Translations under genes and position numbers: made by a program
Part shown: piece after piece, positions 11,537-24,917 of the stretch
Layout: each line of letters opens with the position of its first letter
How positions within the stretch are numbered: position 1 is the first letter of the stretch
Notes under the pieces: generated by a model
What the model was told of the DNA's origin: nothing
The model's input: the letters and a program-made list of their open reading frames with translations, nothing else
Databases searched by the model: none
Source: Cokeromyces recurvatus
Taxonomy: Eukaryota; Mucoromycota; Mucoromycetes; Mucorales; Mucoraceae
Assembly (NCBI RefSeq): GCF_025118155.1
Contig: NW_026251390.1
Span: forward strand, 62,001-126,000
Reading direction: 5' to 3'
Length of the DNA: 64,000 nucleotides

Positions 11537-12769
11537 GCTTGCTTTTTTTTTTATATATATAAAGTGATTGTATTAAACTGGAGAAAAAAAAATAAAAAAA
11601 AAAAAAAGAGTATAAAATAAAAAGGTGTGGCTTGGTTGATTTTGTTTAAAACATATGTACATAATAATTATTCATCTCTGCTTTTGAACGGATCAATTAA
11701 CTTTATCATGTTTATATTTATTGAATGAATGCTCATAATTGATTAGTAATTAAAGAAAATAAATCTATTTTTTATAATGTAATCGTTTGTTATTAAAGTG
11801 GAATGGACATGTAAACTTGCTTTTAATATAATTACAGCAATTTATATCAGTCATAATATAATATGTTAGTATTTTTTTTTTTTTTTTTTTTTTTTTGACG
11901 AGGTAGACTGGTAACCATTAGGACTCTTTAATCTGATGACATCCTTACATAATCATCTATGTTAATCAACTCTAGCTATCTGATTTCATTTAAATGGATT
12001 ATTTTGTTTACCAACTTGGCATTAAACAATCCTTAGGAATAACGGTTATGTATGCTCTTCGATACAGGATATACCTTTATTGTCAGCTTTTTAATGTTCT
12101 TTTTTTTTAACATGTATTGTCCATGTTGATACTCTTTTTCAAGAAAAAAAAAAAATATTCATCAAATTTTTAATGAGATACTAACTCTACATTCTCTCGT
12201 CAGAAACAATAATATCGCCATCTCAAACAGAAAATTTAGATTTTTACAAGTAAACATGTCTAAATCTATTTTCACTTCTTTTCAAGTTTGTATTAATTGA
12301 CCTCGAACATTTTTTTAATTTCATTCAAAACTATTGTATACTAACTATTAGACTGGTTATCTAAGCCCCTTTCCTAACACTTCATTTCTTTTTATATTTG
12401 GATTAATCTTTTATTTTTTACTTTTTTGCTTTGAAAAGATCTTTAGTTATCATTATTTGTTGGATTAACTAGGGCAATTCAGTGATTTTATAAGCTATGT
12501 CTTTAATGTCCTTTTTTTCTTTTTTTCATAAAAAAAAAAAAAAAATTAGCGTTTTCTTTTTAATGACAGTGATAATGCTCAACTTAGGGATAAATGTGTG
12601 ATAGTTAAAAGTCCGTGTTTTTTATTTTATTTTATATATTCTTTATTAGCGTTATTTCTTTTCTTTTCTTTTTCTTTTCTTTTTTTTTAACAACACACAC
12701 ACATAAATATATATACCTATATATATATATATATATTTATATACATACATTACGTTATTTTTTTAATTA
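11537..12769. other. Divergent intergenic region
   Basis: A 1.2-kb AT-rich region between the divergent F-box/EF-hand gene (-) and RBM25-like gene (+), so both promoters should lie here. It contains several T and A homopolymers (a long T tract near 11872-11896, an A tract near 12532-12545) and, just before the RBM25 start, CA and TA repeats. No coding frame or RNA gene was recognised. Confidence 0.6.
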
Positions 12770-14848
12770 ATGGATCCCTTTAGAAATAATCCTTTTGGTA
12801 AAATGAATAAAGTTGATCAAGAAAATATTTTTTTTTATTTATTTATTCAATTATTATAAAAATAGGTTTCAGACCTCCAGCACCACCACCAACTGCATCA
12901 CAACCACCACCACCAACAACAGCAACAGCAACAGCAACAGTAACAGCAACAGCAACAAGTATATCCCCACCAGGAGTTTATGGACAACCAAGAGGACCAA
13001 CAGCAAATGTCTCTGCTGTAAGACCGCCTCCTTTTATAGGTTCACCTCAAACTGGAAGCGCTTCACCTGTTAATACAACTTCACCTGATAATGAGAAATT
13101 AAATACTTTATTTGTTGGCGCCATTGCAGCTGGAATAACTGATGAATGGCTTGAAACATTATTAAAAGTATGTCTAATATATATATATATACTCACACAC
13201 TTTTTATTTTCAATTAACATGATAATGCTTAATATATATATATAGACTTGTGGTAATTTACTTCATTGGAAACGTACAAAGGATCCCTCTGGAAATCCTA
13301 AAGGGTTTGGATTTGCTACCTATGCTGATCCTGATAGTGTATTATGTGCATTACGTGTTTTAGGTGGAGAGACAACGAATGGAGTTGTATTAAAAGCACA
13401 GGATGGAAGTGGTATAGAAAAGAAATTGATCGTGAAAGCAGATGATAACGTACACAAGCATCTAGAAGGACATCAACAACAACACCAATCAAGTCAAGAT
13501 CAAGAACAGTTAAAAGTAGCGGATCAAGAGAAATATGCGATTGTACAGAAATATGTACAAGCCATTACGATGGGACAAGATGCTAATGTAAATAATGTAG
13601 ACGTTATTCATAGAGAATCAGCCTATTCAAAGGATCGTAATTCACAAAGGGAGCAACGAACACATGATAGTCATAACCAAGAAAGATATGGAGAACGTCG
13701 AGAATCAAATGAAAGAAGTTCAAGAAGAGAGTATGGATTTGTCAAGGGACCTACAGAATATTATAGTCATTCAGTACAACAAGATTTAGTCACAGACGAA
13801 GAAATAGAACGTAAGAGACGTGAAAAGCATGAGCGTGATGTAGAAAACGCCTATCGTCAACGAGAGAAGCGATTTGAAGCACGAGAATATGATAAATTAT
13901 ATGAATATAAGAAGGACGTGAAGCGAGAGATAGAGTTAGAAGAAAGAGAAAGTAAAGAAAAAGAATATTGGCTTGAACGACTTGGAAATTGGGATGACGA
14001 AGTTGAGATGGCTAAAGGAGAAGAACCTTATTATAGTGATCGATCACGATGGAGAAGAATGCGAGAAATTCAACGTAGACGTGAAGATGAACGTGATGAA
14101 GAGGATAGACGTCGTGAAATACAAGAAATAGAAGAAGAAAGACAAAGACAAGAAGAAGAAGAGAAACATATGAGAGATAATGGATATCTTAATCGTGAAG
14201 GAGATGAAGGCAAGATTGCATTAAAGCCTAAAAAACTTAATTTCAATATACCTATCAAACGAAATACATTGGGAGGAGTCGATGATGATGAAGAAGAAGA
14301 AGCTAAAAAGAAACGACGTGTACTTGTACCTTTAGATTATGGAGATATAGAAGAAACAAAAGAAGAGTTATCAGCAGAAAAGAGAGCTAAGAGAGTAAAA
14401 GAATTGATTGATTCAATACCTAGTTCACAACATGATTTATGGGCTTATACAGTTAAATGGGATGAAGTAGATGAGGTAAATTATAAGAAAAAAAAAATAC
14501 CAATGAATAGATGACATGTATACTAACAAACCATTTTAATGTATAATAGGAATTAATTAATAGTAAATTACATCCGTTTGTTTCAAAAAAGATTGTTGAT
14601 TTATTAGGTATGGAAGAAGAAGATTTAGTTAATTATGTTCTTCAGTTAGTCAAAGATAGGAAAACACCCGACGAACTTGTATCTGAACTAGAAGGGGTAA
14701 ATAATAATAATAATAATATGTAAGGGGAATATGTGAGTTTAATAAGGTTATTTATTTATAGGCTTTGGATGAGGATGCATTAGTCTTCGTGATGAAGTTA
14801 TGGAGAGCACTTATTTTTGAAACAGAAAGAAAACATCAAAAATTGTAA
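12770..14848 (+). CDS. RBM25: RBM25-like splicing factor (RRM, RE-rich, PWI)
   Basis: Five exons (12770-12797, 12866-13167, 13246-14475, 14550-14696, 14762-14848) give 597 residues. After a Pro/Thr-rich N-terminus comes one RRM (about 82-170, TLFVGAIAAGITDEWLETLLK, GFGFATYADPDS), a long charged Arg/Glu-rich helical region (about 220-400), and a C-terminal PWI domain (about 510-597, HPFVSKKIVDLLGMEEEDLVNYVLQ). RRM, RE/RD-rich region and PWI in this order is the RBM25 (yeast Snu71-related) signature; these proteins associate with U1 snRNP and influence 5' splice-site choice. Exon 1 codes for only nine whole residues before a 68-nt intron. The gene converges on the GSK3 gene with a gap of 95 bases. 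Confidence 0.93.
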
Positions 14849-14943
14849 TAAATTAAATTAAAATAAATATTATGTGTTGTTATGAGATAAAGTTAGATAA
14901 GAGAGTTCTATGTGTATAAATATATAAGTAAATGATGATGATA

Positions 14944-16341
<1,398 letters not shown>

Positions 16342-16729
16342 AAAGGTAAAAGAAGAAGAAGGGGAAAAAGAAGTAAAGAATAAATAAATGAAAGAAATAA
16401 TAGTAACAATAAAACTTGAAATCATATGTCCAATTGTTGTCAATAAAAGGTATTTATTTATTTATTTTTGTTGTCAACTGTTGTACGTTGTATTACGTCT
16501 ATATAACTTGCCCATCATCATGTGGATAAATTAAGTCATGAATAATCATCCTCCTATTCAATAAATAATACTGCTCCTTTTTTTCATTATTGTCATTCTT
16601 ATTACATAATATATCCATATAAATGAATATATGAATTGAACATAATTGTATATATAAACAATAACCTATCTCTCGCTCTCTTTTTTTTTCTTTTTATTCT
16701 TTTCGTTTGTTTTAATGTATAGAATAGAA
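16342..16729. promoter_or_regulatory. Shared divergent promoter region, GSK3 and small secreted protein
   Basis: A 388-base gap between two divergent start codons. It contains several A/T and CT tracts, including a T-rich pyrimidine stretch directly before the plus-strand start, common ahead of fungal start codons. No specific operator can be identified by eye. Confidence 0.4.
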
Positions 16730-17044
16730 ATGCGTTATCTTACATTCATCTTGGTCATTACTCTTATTGTTTTATCAAATGCTTCTCCAACTTTGAATCA
16801 TGATAATAAAAAATTGTCACTTCATCAAGAAAAGGATACAATCTTATTGGCTGATTATCCTAATCCTAATAATAAAAGAAATTTACCTCTTGATTTACTT
16901 TTAGGAAGATTAACAGGTGGTACTTCTGCACTTCCTAGTGGTGATGATGAAGGTCTTACCAGTATTACAAATGAAATGTTAGGTGACACCGTTAAAACTG
17001 ATTTGACTAATAACCTTGCCGAAAATGATACTGGATTACTTTAA
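16730..17044 (+). CDS. Small secreted protein, unknown function
   Basis: A single-exon gene of 104 residues. I chose the Met at 16730, not the one five codons upstream, because it places the hydrophobic signal-peptide core (YLTFILVITLIVLSNASP) right after a one-Arg N-terminus; cleavage is likely near Ala18. The mature part is Asp/Asn-rich, has no Cys and contains a dibasic Lys-Arg at 49-50 followed by NLPLDLLLGRLTGG, which could be a Kex2-type processing site of a propeptide. I recognise no family. An AT-rich downstream region without genes follows. Confidence 0.7.
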   Translation: MRYLTFILVITLIVLSNASPTLNHDNKKLSLHQEKDTILLADYPNPNNKRNLPLDLLLGRLTGGTSALPSGDDEGLTSITNEMLGDTVKTDLTNNLAENDTGLL

Positions 17045-18807
17045 TATCTGATATAATATTAAATTAATAAAAAAGATACTACTACATTTTTAAAACATAA
17101 ATAGGATAGTAATAGATAGACAGACATATTAACATAACAAAAGTTACTTTATGATTGAATGAGTTTGATATATTAAAAGTAATGAAGGAGTCATTAGATA
17201 GCCCCTTAATATACATAACCCGAATATTTCATTGTTTGAATAAACTCAATATGGGTTAATTATTTATAGAAACGACGCATTATAAGACGGCCTAAAGTTT
17301 GGGCATAGTAGTAGTAAATAAAAATCTCTATAAATGATAATAAATAGAATAAGCAAACTCTTGTATTTTTATAAATCCTTTTTTTTTTTTATTTGTAATA
17401 GAAAGCATGTTTCAAGCATAAAATAGAAAAACAAAATAATGTTTGTTTAAAACATGGAAAGTTAGTATTACGAAAAATATATATGTTCTAAGAGTAGACA
17501 GCTTATTTATTAGAAGACTTCCTTTCAGTACTACTACATTTGTAAATATGGGTTGCTATACTTTTACATATGATTCACGATATTGGCTGTATAAAGTGAA
17601 CGTAAAAAGAAATATATCAGCTATTAGATTTAAGCAGATTAATATACGTTAAACAGATGAATGTAACAAGTAACATCGATATGATTTTTAATTAGATTAG
17701 ACACTGACTAAATATGATAGCTATTAATATTCAACCCATCCATTCAAAAGCATTTAAATATTAGGGTCTATTTGGAATCAGGTTGGATGATATAATAATA
17801 AAGAGCATATACGAATGCCTTGTATATTTGCTTGTGAGTGATATAAATTATTGTTCAAATATATGACGATGATATCAGATTCTATTGTGTTTCAAACATA
17901 TTAATATTTAGATTATCTAGTTATTGTAAATAGCTTTGTATTCCTACAAAAAACTTCTAGTATATAATACTCTTTTAAAACCATTGCAATATAATATATA
18001 ACAACTGCTAATAAAAAGTTTAGAGTATCTAGCTGAATTTTATTTTATAAAGATAAGAGTTAAGTTTAGGTTTTATACTCATGTAGTTTATTTATTTGAA
18101 CATACTTTTATCTATTTGAAAATTTGAACCCTCTTTTTAATTTATGAAAAGAGAACTCTATCTTCTGCCGTATCAAGAGGATATTATTGACAAGTATAAT
18201 TAAGAAGAAAGGAAAATTGTTTGAGTCATGTGATTCTAATACTACAGTGCAATAGAGCCTTTATAATCAAGGTGCTTGAAAAGAAATTACTTAATTAGGA
18301 TCTAAGGGCCTTACATCTGTGCGCAATAGGGAAACTAATTCAAAGAGCAATACCAAGTCACTTTATGCATTTAGAAATGCTGTAATCATAATTTATTTTG
18401 TTAACTGATATCTCACCACCAATTCTTCAATAGTTTCACTTTTTTTCTAATTTTAGATGCATCACAGGAACATTATGCATAAATATCTACATACACTACA
18501 TCTTGCAAATTTTATCTATTACTACTACTACTACTATTACTACTACCACTTTTTTATGATTATAACAGGGGGATTATTCTTAAAATATAAGTAATTTTTA
18601 TAGTTATAAAGAAGAAGAATTGAATGCAATGTGACAAATGAGAAAGAAAGGAAAAAGAAGAATATAAAAATTTTATGCACTAATAAAGATATAATTTGTC
18701 TTAATTATAAATATCTATCATTACTATTTTTTTTTTTATAATGAAACCCATTTTTTATTAATATTATTTCTTCTCTCTCTTTCCTTTTCTTTTCTTTCCT
18801 TTTTAAA
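17045..18807. other. Intergenic region, nothing recognised
   Basis: A 1.76-kb AT-rich stretch between the small secreted protein gene and the LRR protein gene. Frames here are short (longest about 69 codons, 17443-17652), with no family resemblance. A pyrimidine-rich tract lies directly before the LRR start codon. Confidence 0.6.
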
Positions 18808-19997
18808 ATGAATCATATTAGTTCAACATTAAATGACGACAATAAATCAGTAAATGAAGTTGACTGGATAGATACAGATGCATCTGAAGATGAAGATTAT
18901 TTACCTCAATTTCCTCTTGAACAACAAATCTCTATAATAATACCTTCATTTAAAAGCCAGGAAGATGAAGATGAAGATAGAAAAAGAAGTCGTATAAATT
19001 CATTAAGTTGGGATATAAATACAAGGGAATTATTTCGACGTAAATTATGTAATGAAACACCAAATGATAAAGTACGTCAAGCCATTGATTCAACGATTGA
19101 TAATGGACTTGAACAAGTGGATATTAGGTAGGATTATATATACATATATGTATATATTTATACATATATATGAATATAGAGTCTTCTCATACATAAATAT
19201 TAGTAATATAGGCTTGATTGAAATACCAGATGAGATTGGCGAACTCAGATATGTTACAGTTCTTCATAATGATATAGTCAAAGCTGCCTCATTACAATTA
19301 TATCTTTACAATAATGATATTACAAGAATAAATCCTATATTATTTCAATTGAAGAATCTAACAGTATTAAGTCTTCGTAAAGTTCTATACATGATATGCA
19401 TCTATATAATATCTATATTTCTTACATTTTAGATAGGAAATAACCATTTGAAGTTTATTCCACCTGAGATTGCCTTACTTGAGAATTTAGTAGAACTTTC
19501 ACTAGGAAACAATCAGTTGGTAAAGTATTGTTTATTTATTTATTTTTTTTACAATGTTTCGTTTATATTTATTATACATGTCATATCAGACCTATTTGCC
19601 AGGTGAATTATTGAGATTAAAAAAGTTAAGCATATTATCTTTATTACCTAATCCATTTATTTCACTTCCGGAAAATCGTTCACATTATCAGCAACTTAAA
19701 CCAGTGACTGTAACAAGTTTAACTGAAATAGCAACTCGATTCATATTAGCCAACTCATCTATAAAATTACATAAATATTCAAGCATTATACCAGACCGCT
19801 TATTACATCGCTTTCAATCCATATCATCCGTCCATCATTGTGAACATTGTAATATATTATTCCATTCACCTGATGTCGAAGAACTTGTGTGGAGAAATGT
19901 TGCCGGTAATCATCATATTCCTGTATTATATCGTTTTTGCTCTATTGTCTGTCGTAATAATTTCCCTCTTATTCAAAAATTATCTAATAAATCCTAA
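18808..19997 (+). CDS. Leucine-rich repeat protein with C-terminal CxxC motifs
   Basis: Four exons (18808-19127, 19204-19376, 19437-19519, 19590-19997) give 327 residues. The N-terminal third is acidic and disordered (DWIDTDASEDEDYLPQF). Four or five leucine-rich repeats follow (about 105-215: VDISNIGLIEIPDEIGEL, LQLYLYNNDITRINPILFQL, LKFIPPEIALLENLVELSLG, TYLPGELLRLKKLSIL). The C-terminal domain carries CEHC and, about 35 residues later, CSIVC, which could bind a metal. The exon 2 acceptor was chosen from two AGs because it keeps the LRR consensus in frame. A fungal LRR protein of unknown role; the C-terminal Cys pairs are its distinguishing feature. Confidence 0.82.
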
Positions 19998-20236
19998 TAA
20001 TTTATAATAACATGATGGCCACCAATGAATGAAAAAAAATGGATGAGCCAATGAATGGACGGATGGATGTGGATGCAAATCCATCTTGCTATTTATCGGT
20101 TATTTAAAATTTAAAAGCCGTTGTCCAATCATATATTTAGAAATAAGGAGGGACGGGCTTTTTTCAATTGTAATTTGACCTTTCATCTAATGATTCTTGA
20201 TTCTATCTCTTTTCTAACTTTTGAATTTTTTATAAA

Positions 20237-20903
20237 ATGTAAGTATCTTTCTACCGGACTTTCGCCGGACAATAATCAAAAAAAAATTTTTTTTTCTTTC
20301 TTGTTCCTTCCTCCTTATGTTCTTTAACTAAATGATATTATTATTAGGGTAAGCTTGCTTGTTCAAAAGCGTTTGGCCGCCTCTGTCCTCAAATGTGGTA
20401 AGCGTAAGATCTGGTTAGATCCTAATGAGGTGAATGAAATTGCTACTGCTAACTCTCGTGCCAATATTCGCAAGCTTGTCAAGGATGGTCTTATTATCCG
20501 TAAGCCCGAGATTTCTCAATCTCGTTTCCGTGTCCTTGAACGTAACGCTGCCAAACGTAAGGGTCGTCATATGGGTTATGGTAAGAGAAAAGGTACTGCT
20601 GATGCTCGTATGTCCAGCCAAGTTATCTGGATGCGTCGTATGCGTGTCCTTCGTCGTCTCCTTGCCAAATACAGAGAAGCCGGTAAGATCGATAAGCACC
20701 TTTATCACCAACTTTACCTCAAGTCCAAGGGTAACGGTTTCAAGAACAAGCGTGTCTTGATGGAACATATTCATAAGGCTAAGGCTGAAAAGGCTCGTGC
20801 CAAGACTCTTGCTGAACAAGCTGAAGTCCTCCGTGCTAAGAACAAGGCTCTTCGTGAACGTCGTGCTAACAAGAAATCTGAAAAGATGGAAGCCCGCGAA
20901 TAA
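20237..20903 (+). CDS. RPL19: 60S ribosomal protein eL19 (split start codon)
   Basis: The start codon is split: A and T at 20237-20238, then a 109-nt intron (20239-20347, GTAAGT...TTATTAG), then G at 20348. The product is 185 residues and begins [19 protein letters not shown]. The body is a clear eL19: [71 protein letters not shown] and a basic helical C-terminus. eL19 is a structural component of the large ribosomal subunit, with its helix reaching the small subunit. Fungal RPL19 genes often carry an intron just after the ATG. Codon use is rich in C-ending codons, as expected of a highly expressed gene. Confidence 0.94.
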
Positions 20904-20925
20904 TTTTGCTTATTTTAATAATATG

Positions 20926-20931
20926 AATAAA
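20926..20931 (+). promoter_or_regulatory. Candidate polyadenylation signal of RPL19
   Basis: AATAAA 22 bases after the eL19 stop codon, in the 290-base gap to the convergent phosphatase gene. Positional evidence only. Confidence 0.4.
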
Positions 20932-21193
20932 CATATATCAATATCTAGCATAATTTTAGGATTTTTTTTTTGTTTTTCTTTATTGATTTTTATTCATTCT
21001 ATTTACTGCGGTTAATATTCTGTAATAGTAAAAGTATATTATACATAAGCCACAACAACAAAAAAAAAAAAAAGAAGAGAATGAAATACTTGTATATAAA
21101 ATAGAAAATTATCGTTATTATGTATTTATTATTTATAATGGATATACATGTGGTCTACTATATTATTAAACAAAATAAAGAAAAAAGTCTTGT

Positions 21194-21298
21194 CTATAAT
21201 CGCCTATCAGGGCTATCTTCGCAATCCTTGATAATGGCAACAATGACACTAATATCGTCTGCTTTCCCTCCCTAAATATAATAAAACTAGTGTAAGTA

Positions 21299-21333
<35 letters not shown>

Positions 21334-22755
21334 AATAGATGCATACATATCTATTTTTTTTTTACCTGATAATACAATCCTTCATTGACTGCCCTTTCTT
21401 GAAATGGACTATCTACATTTAATTTGCTAAGACTGACTACCTTTGCTCTTTCTGCTAAAGCATCAGAAATCTTTTGTGGATCCATAGATAATACTCTAGG
21501 TGGACAATTCCTTGTTCCAGGTAAAGTGTAAGCGGATACATATTTTTTCACGATTGCTAAAATTTCTTTATCAAATAGATTATCAAATAATCCATCAGAT
21601 CCCATAATCACTATATCTCCTTTTTCAATTGCAACTGTAAATGACTATTAATAGGCAAATATAATATAATAATGAGTACTACGTATCAGTATGTCTCCTT
21701 TTTTTTATTCTCTCTCTTTTTTTTTGTTTTAATGATTTTACTTGAGCATCTTTAGGTCTATCAGGAGAAGCTGTACCTAATTGATAAGGAAAATTAAATG
21801 AATGTTGCTGTTCCTCACTTCTGAAGATATAATCATTATATCGGATCACAGAGATACCAGAATCACCTAAATTTGCAATTCTTAATTCTCCGTGTCTTAA
21901 TATAGCAAGGCAGGCTGTAGAAGATCCGACAACCCCCTTATATAGGATAGATTAGGCCTATGATGATTTTAGATTTTTAAAAAAAAAATAGTAATACCTC
22001 TTGTTGTGCCTCTAACATACTCTCTTCATAACTCCTTTGTAATATATTTATGGGATCGGCTTCATCATAAAGATAGAAATAAGGATCATCTACATTATCA
22101 AATCTTTCCAATTCAAGATATGCATGATGCATTAGCTTTCTAGAATATAAACCAGCATTGGCAGCTGAGGTCACGGATAAATAAAAATTATAACGATGGT
22201 CATGTTATATGCATCTATTTTACCAGAAACACCTGCCCATCCTCCAATACCGTCTGCTACACCTATTGCATCCGATCGTCTAAAGTAAGCGTCTTCACCG
22301 ACTTGTATACTATAATAGGGTGAATCACTTTTTTTAAGTGAAACTGGTGTTGTGTAACGTTGACTTTTAGCAAACCCTGAAGCACCATGAGCCAATATAT
22401 AAGAAGGAGCTGGTTTGCTATATGATTTCGAAAAGAAGTCCAATAAGGGTAAAGAAAATGGTGAGGGTGATTTAATGATAGTAGGATCATGTTTTTCATC
22501 ACGATAAGCTATTGCATTATTATTATTACTATTATTATATGAAACAGTATGAGTTGATAATGGTCGAGATTGTCTACAGTTATTATAACAAGTTGATTTG
22601 CACGATGACCTTTCTATAGTATCATTTTTGATATAATTTGTCTGTAACGAAGGTAAATGAGAGCGAATAGAGCTTATTGACGGTAATAAGATTGACTGCT
22701 GAACCCAATTCTTTGATATTGAATAATAAACTTGAAACCAAGCTTTTGATTTCAT
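21194..22755 (-). CDS. PTC7: PTC7-like mitochondrial PP2C phosphatase
   Basis: Five exons (22755-22224, 22164-21998, 21936-21742, 21644-21366, 21271-21194) give 416 residues. A basic, Ser-rich N-terminus of about 110 residues is compatible with mitochondrial import. The PP2C-like domain has GEDAYFRRSDAIGVADGIGGWAGVSG (metal-binding Asp), SSTACLAILRHGELRIANLGDSG, VIMGSDGLFDNL and the C-terminal GGKADDISVIVAII. This is the PTC7/PPTC7 subgroup, a matrix phosphatase that acts on coenzyme Q biosynthesis proteins and other mitochondrial targets. The exon 3 acceptor is AAG. The Met at 22755 was preferred to an upstream in-frame TTG because the intervening sequence is a hydrophobic homopolymer-derived stretch. 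The last intron contains an uninterrupted run of about 31 A. Confidence 0.9.
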
Positions 22756-23558
22756 TATTATGTATGTGTATAAATATGTATATATAAAAAAAAAGAAAAG
22801 ACAAACAAACAAAAACAAAAAAAGCATAAATTAAACAATTAGTAGTGGAATTTTAAAACCAGTTGACTTCTTGCTAAACATCACTATTACTGAACTTGAA
22901 AAGGAATAGCTTCCATTGGTTGAAAAGGCGCTTACCCCATAATAACCTATAAAATCCTTTTCTAACAATAATTGGATGGTTATTATTTACCAGTGAGCAA
23001 TATGGATACACCAACAGTTTTATTTTATAGACTCCTTCCTTAAAAAGTATATGCAAATATGTATATATATTTTTCAAATGATTAAACTACATGAAATAAG
23101 TGGAATTCTTACAATTTGAATGTAATAAATTTTTTTTAATTGAATAATGTTTATTATAAAGAAAAAAAAAAAAAAGAGTAATCATGCTATTATTATGTTA
23201 TTTATTTCATTAAATACAGGATTTGAAAAAAAAAAAATAGCGTGGAAAGTGAAGAGCATTTTTAAAAGAATTATTCATAAATGCATTATTATTAAAATGA
23301 ATCAATTAAAAAATCAAAAGAAATAAGATTAAGCTTAACTAACCTCATTCATTTAAAGTCGATTGAATTAAGTCTTTACTGAATTATCAACCCCCTTTTT
23401 TTTTAGTTTTCATCAAAATATGTGAATAAGGGTATCGTTATGATTACATAAGCATATAAGTGGTGCTGTATTTTAAATATAGAATAAATAAATGAAAACC
23501 TTTTATTTTATTTTTTTTTTTTATTTTTTTTTTCGACTGTAAATAGAATAATTTAATA
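22756..23558. other. Divergent intergenic region
   Basis: An 0.8-kb AT-rich gap between the PTC7-like (-) and FTS (+) genes, expected to hold both promoters. A 67-codon minus-strand frame (22874-23077) has no family resemblance. A and T homopolymers are abundant. Confidence 0.6.
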
Positions 23559-24805
23559 ATGAGCAATGTAATGGAATAAGCTTTCGTTGTATTTACCATT
23601 ATTTTGTATTAATATTAATGAATAAATAAACACATACATACATACATGCATATATATATAGTCTAGACCTGAACCAATTCCAAGACGAGCAAGTAGTTTA
23701 TTAAATCGCACTCAGTCTGCTAATTCAAATACAACAATAAAACGATCTACTTCTTCATCTGTAAGCGCTTTACTTGATCGTACTAGAAATTCAAACCTTT
23801 TAGGTCGAATTAGAAGAAATAATGTGCCCTCTTCTAGCAATGAAGAACAGAGAACAATTACTAACATCAAGAAAAATTTGCAAACAATAGAAAATAGTGA
23901 AGATGATGAATCAGTAACAAACCCTCCTCATCTAACTTCAGAATATTTTCGTAGATATGAAATAATGACAGAATTGTAAATATATAAAAGTGACTTTGTT
24001 TATCAAAGAAAAGATGTTAGAGAACTAAAGTAACCCCCTCCCTTAAAAAATAATAGCATTAATTTACGAAATCCAAGCCATTGTCCGCTAGGTGTTTATG
24101 TATTACCATCTTCTAATGACCTTTATGGTAAGAAAACAGGCTATTATTATTCATATTTAATTCTTTATATGTATGTATGTATGTATGTATAGTATGGTAT
24201 GGCGTTATATTTGTTCATAAAGGGCTCTATCGTTCTGGCACCTTCAAATTTCGATTAACACTACCAGAGGATTATCCTCAAAGACCACCCTCAATTACAT
24301 TTTTAACAGATATGTTTCATCCTTTAGTTGATGATGAAGGTAACCTTTCTATTTCACAGCAATTTCCTGTTTGGAGGCCTTATCGAGACTATCTATTTCA
24401 TGTTCTCTTCTATTTAAAAAATATATTTAAAAAAAGTGTTTTGGATGGATTAAATGATAAATATTGTCTGAACAAAGAAGCTTATCGACTGTAAGTTATC
24501 CTTACTTTCCATGTGTATATATTTGGTACTAATCAGTAGGAATGACTTAGATATCGTACAGATATTATTGTATTCTCCAAATTAGCTCAACAATGCGCTC
24601 AGCTTTCCATTACAGAATCCTATCTTTATGAACATATTCCTGATAATAACATGATTCGTTTTTCCCCTTTAAGTGATGCAAAATTTGGTAAGGAAGACGA
24701 CTTGTTTATAACAAGTGTATACATGGTTATTTAACACTTGTCTTTTTATTTATTTATACAGATGAATTAAAGGCAGAGATGTTTAAGAGTGTAACTGTAG
24801 GTTAA
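23559..24805 (+). CDS. AKTIP: FTS/AKTIP-like UEV protein (Hook complex subunit)
   Basis: Six exons (23559-23567, 23662-23975, 24057-24127, 24193-24490, 24551-24687, 24762-24805) give 290 residues; human AKTIP has 292. A Ser/Arg-rich N-terminus is followed by an E2-like fold (about 120-240): GVYVLPSSNDLYVWYGVIF, VHKGLYRSGTFKFRLTLPEDYP, FHPLVDDEGNLSI, VWRPYRDYLFHVLFYLK. The catalytic Cys region of E2 enzymes is missing, as in all FTS proteins. FTS joins Hook and FHIP in the complex that links early endosomes to dynein-dynactin. Exon 1 codes for only three residues (Met-Ser-Asn) and is the least certain part. The gene converges on the METTL17 gene with a 112-base gap. Confidence 0.88.
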
Positions 24806-24917
24806 AGATGACAATGATATATACATATATATTTACTAAATACAACTTTATATAGAAAACAAATGAAGAAAATATATAATATAAAAGTTTGTAATTTTAA
24901 ATAAATAAGTCTAATAG

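Noticed and set aside
20415..20819. 134-codon frame antisense to eL19
   Set aside because: It arises from the codon bias of the highly expressed plus-strand gene.
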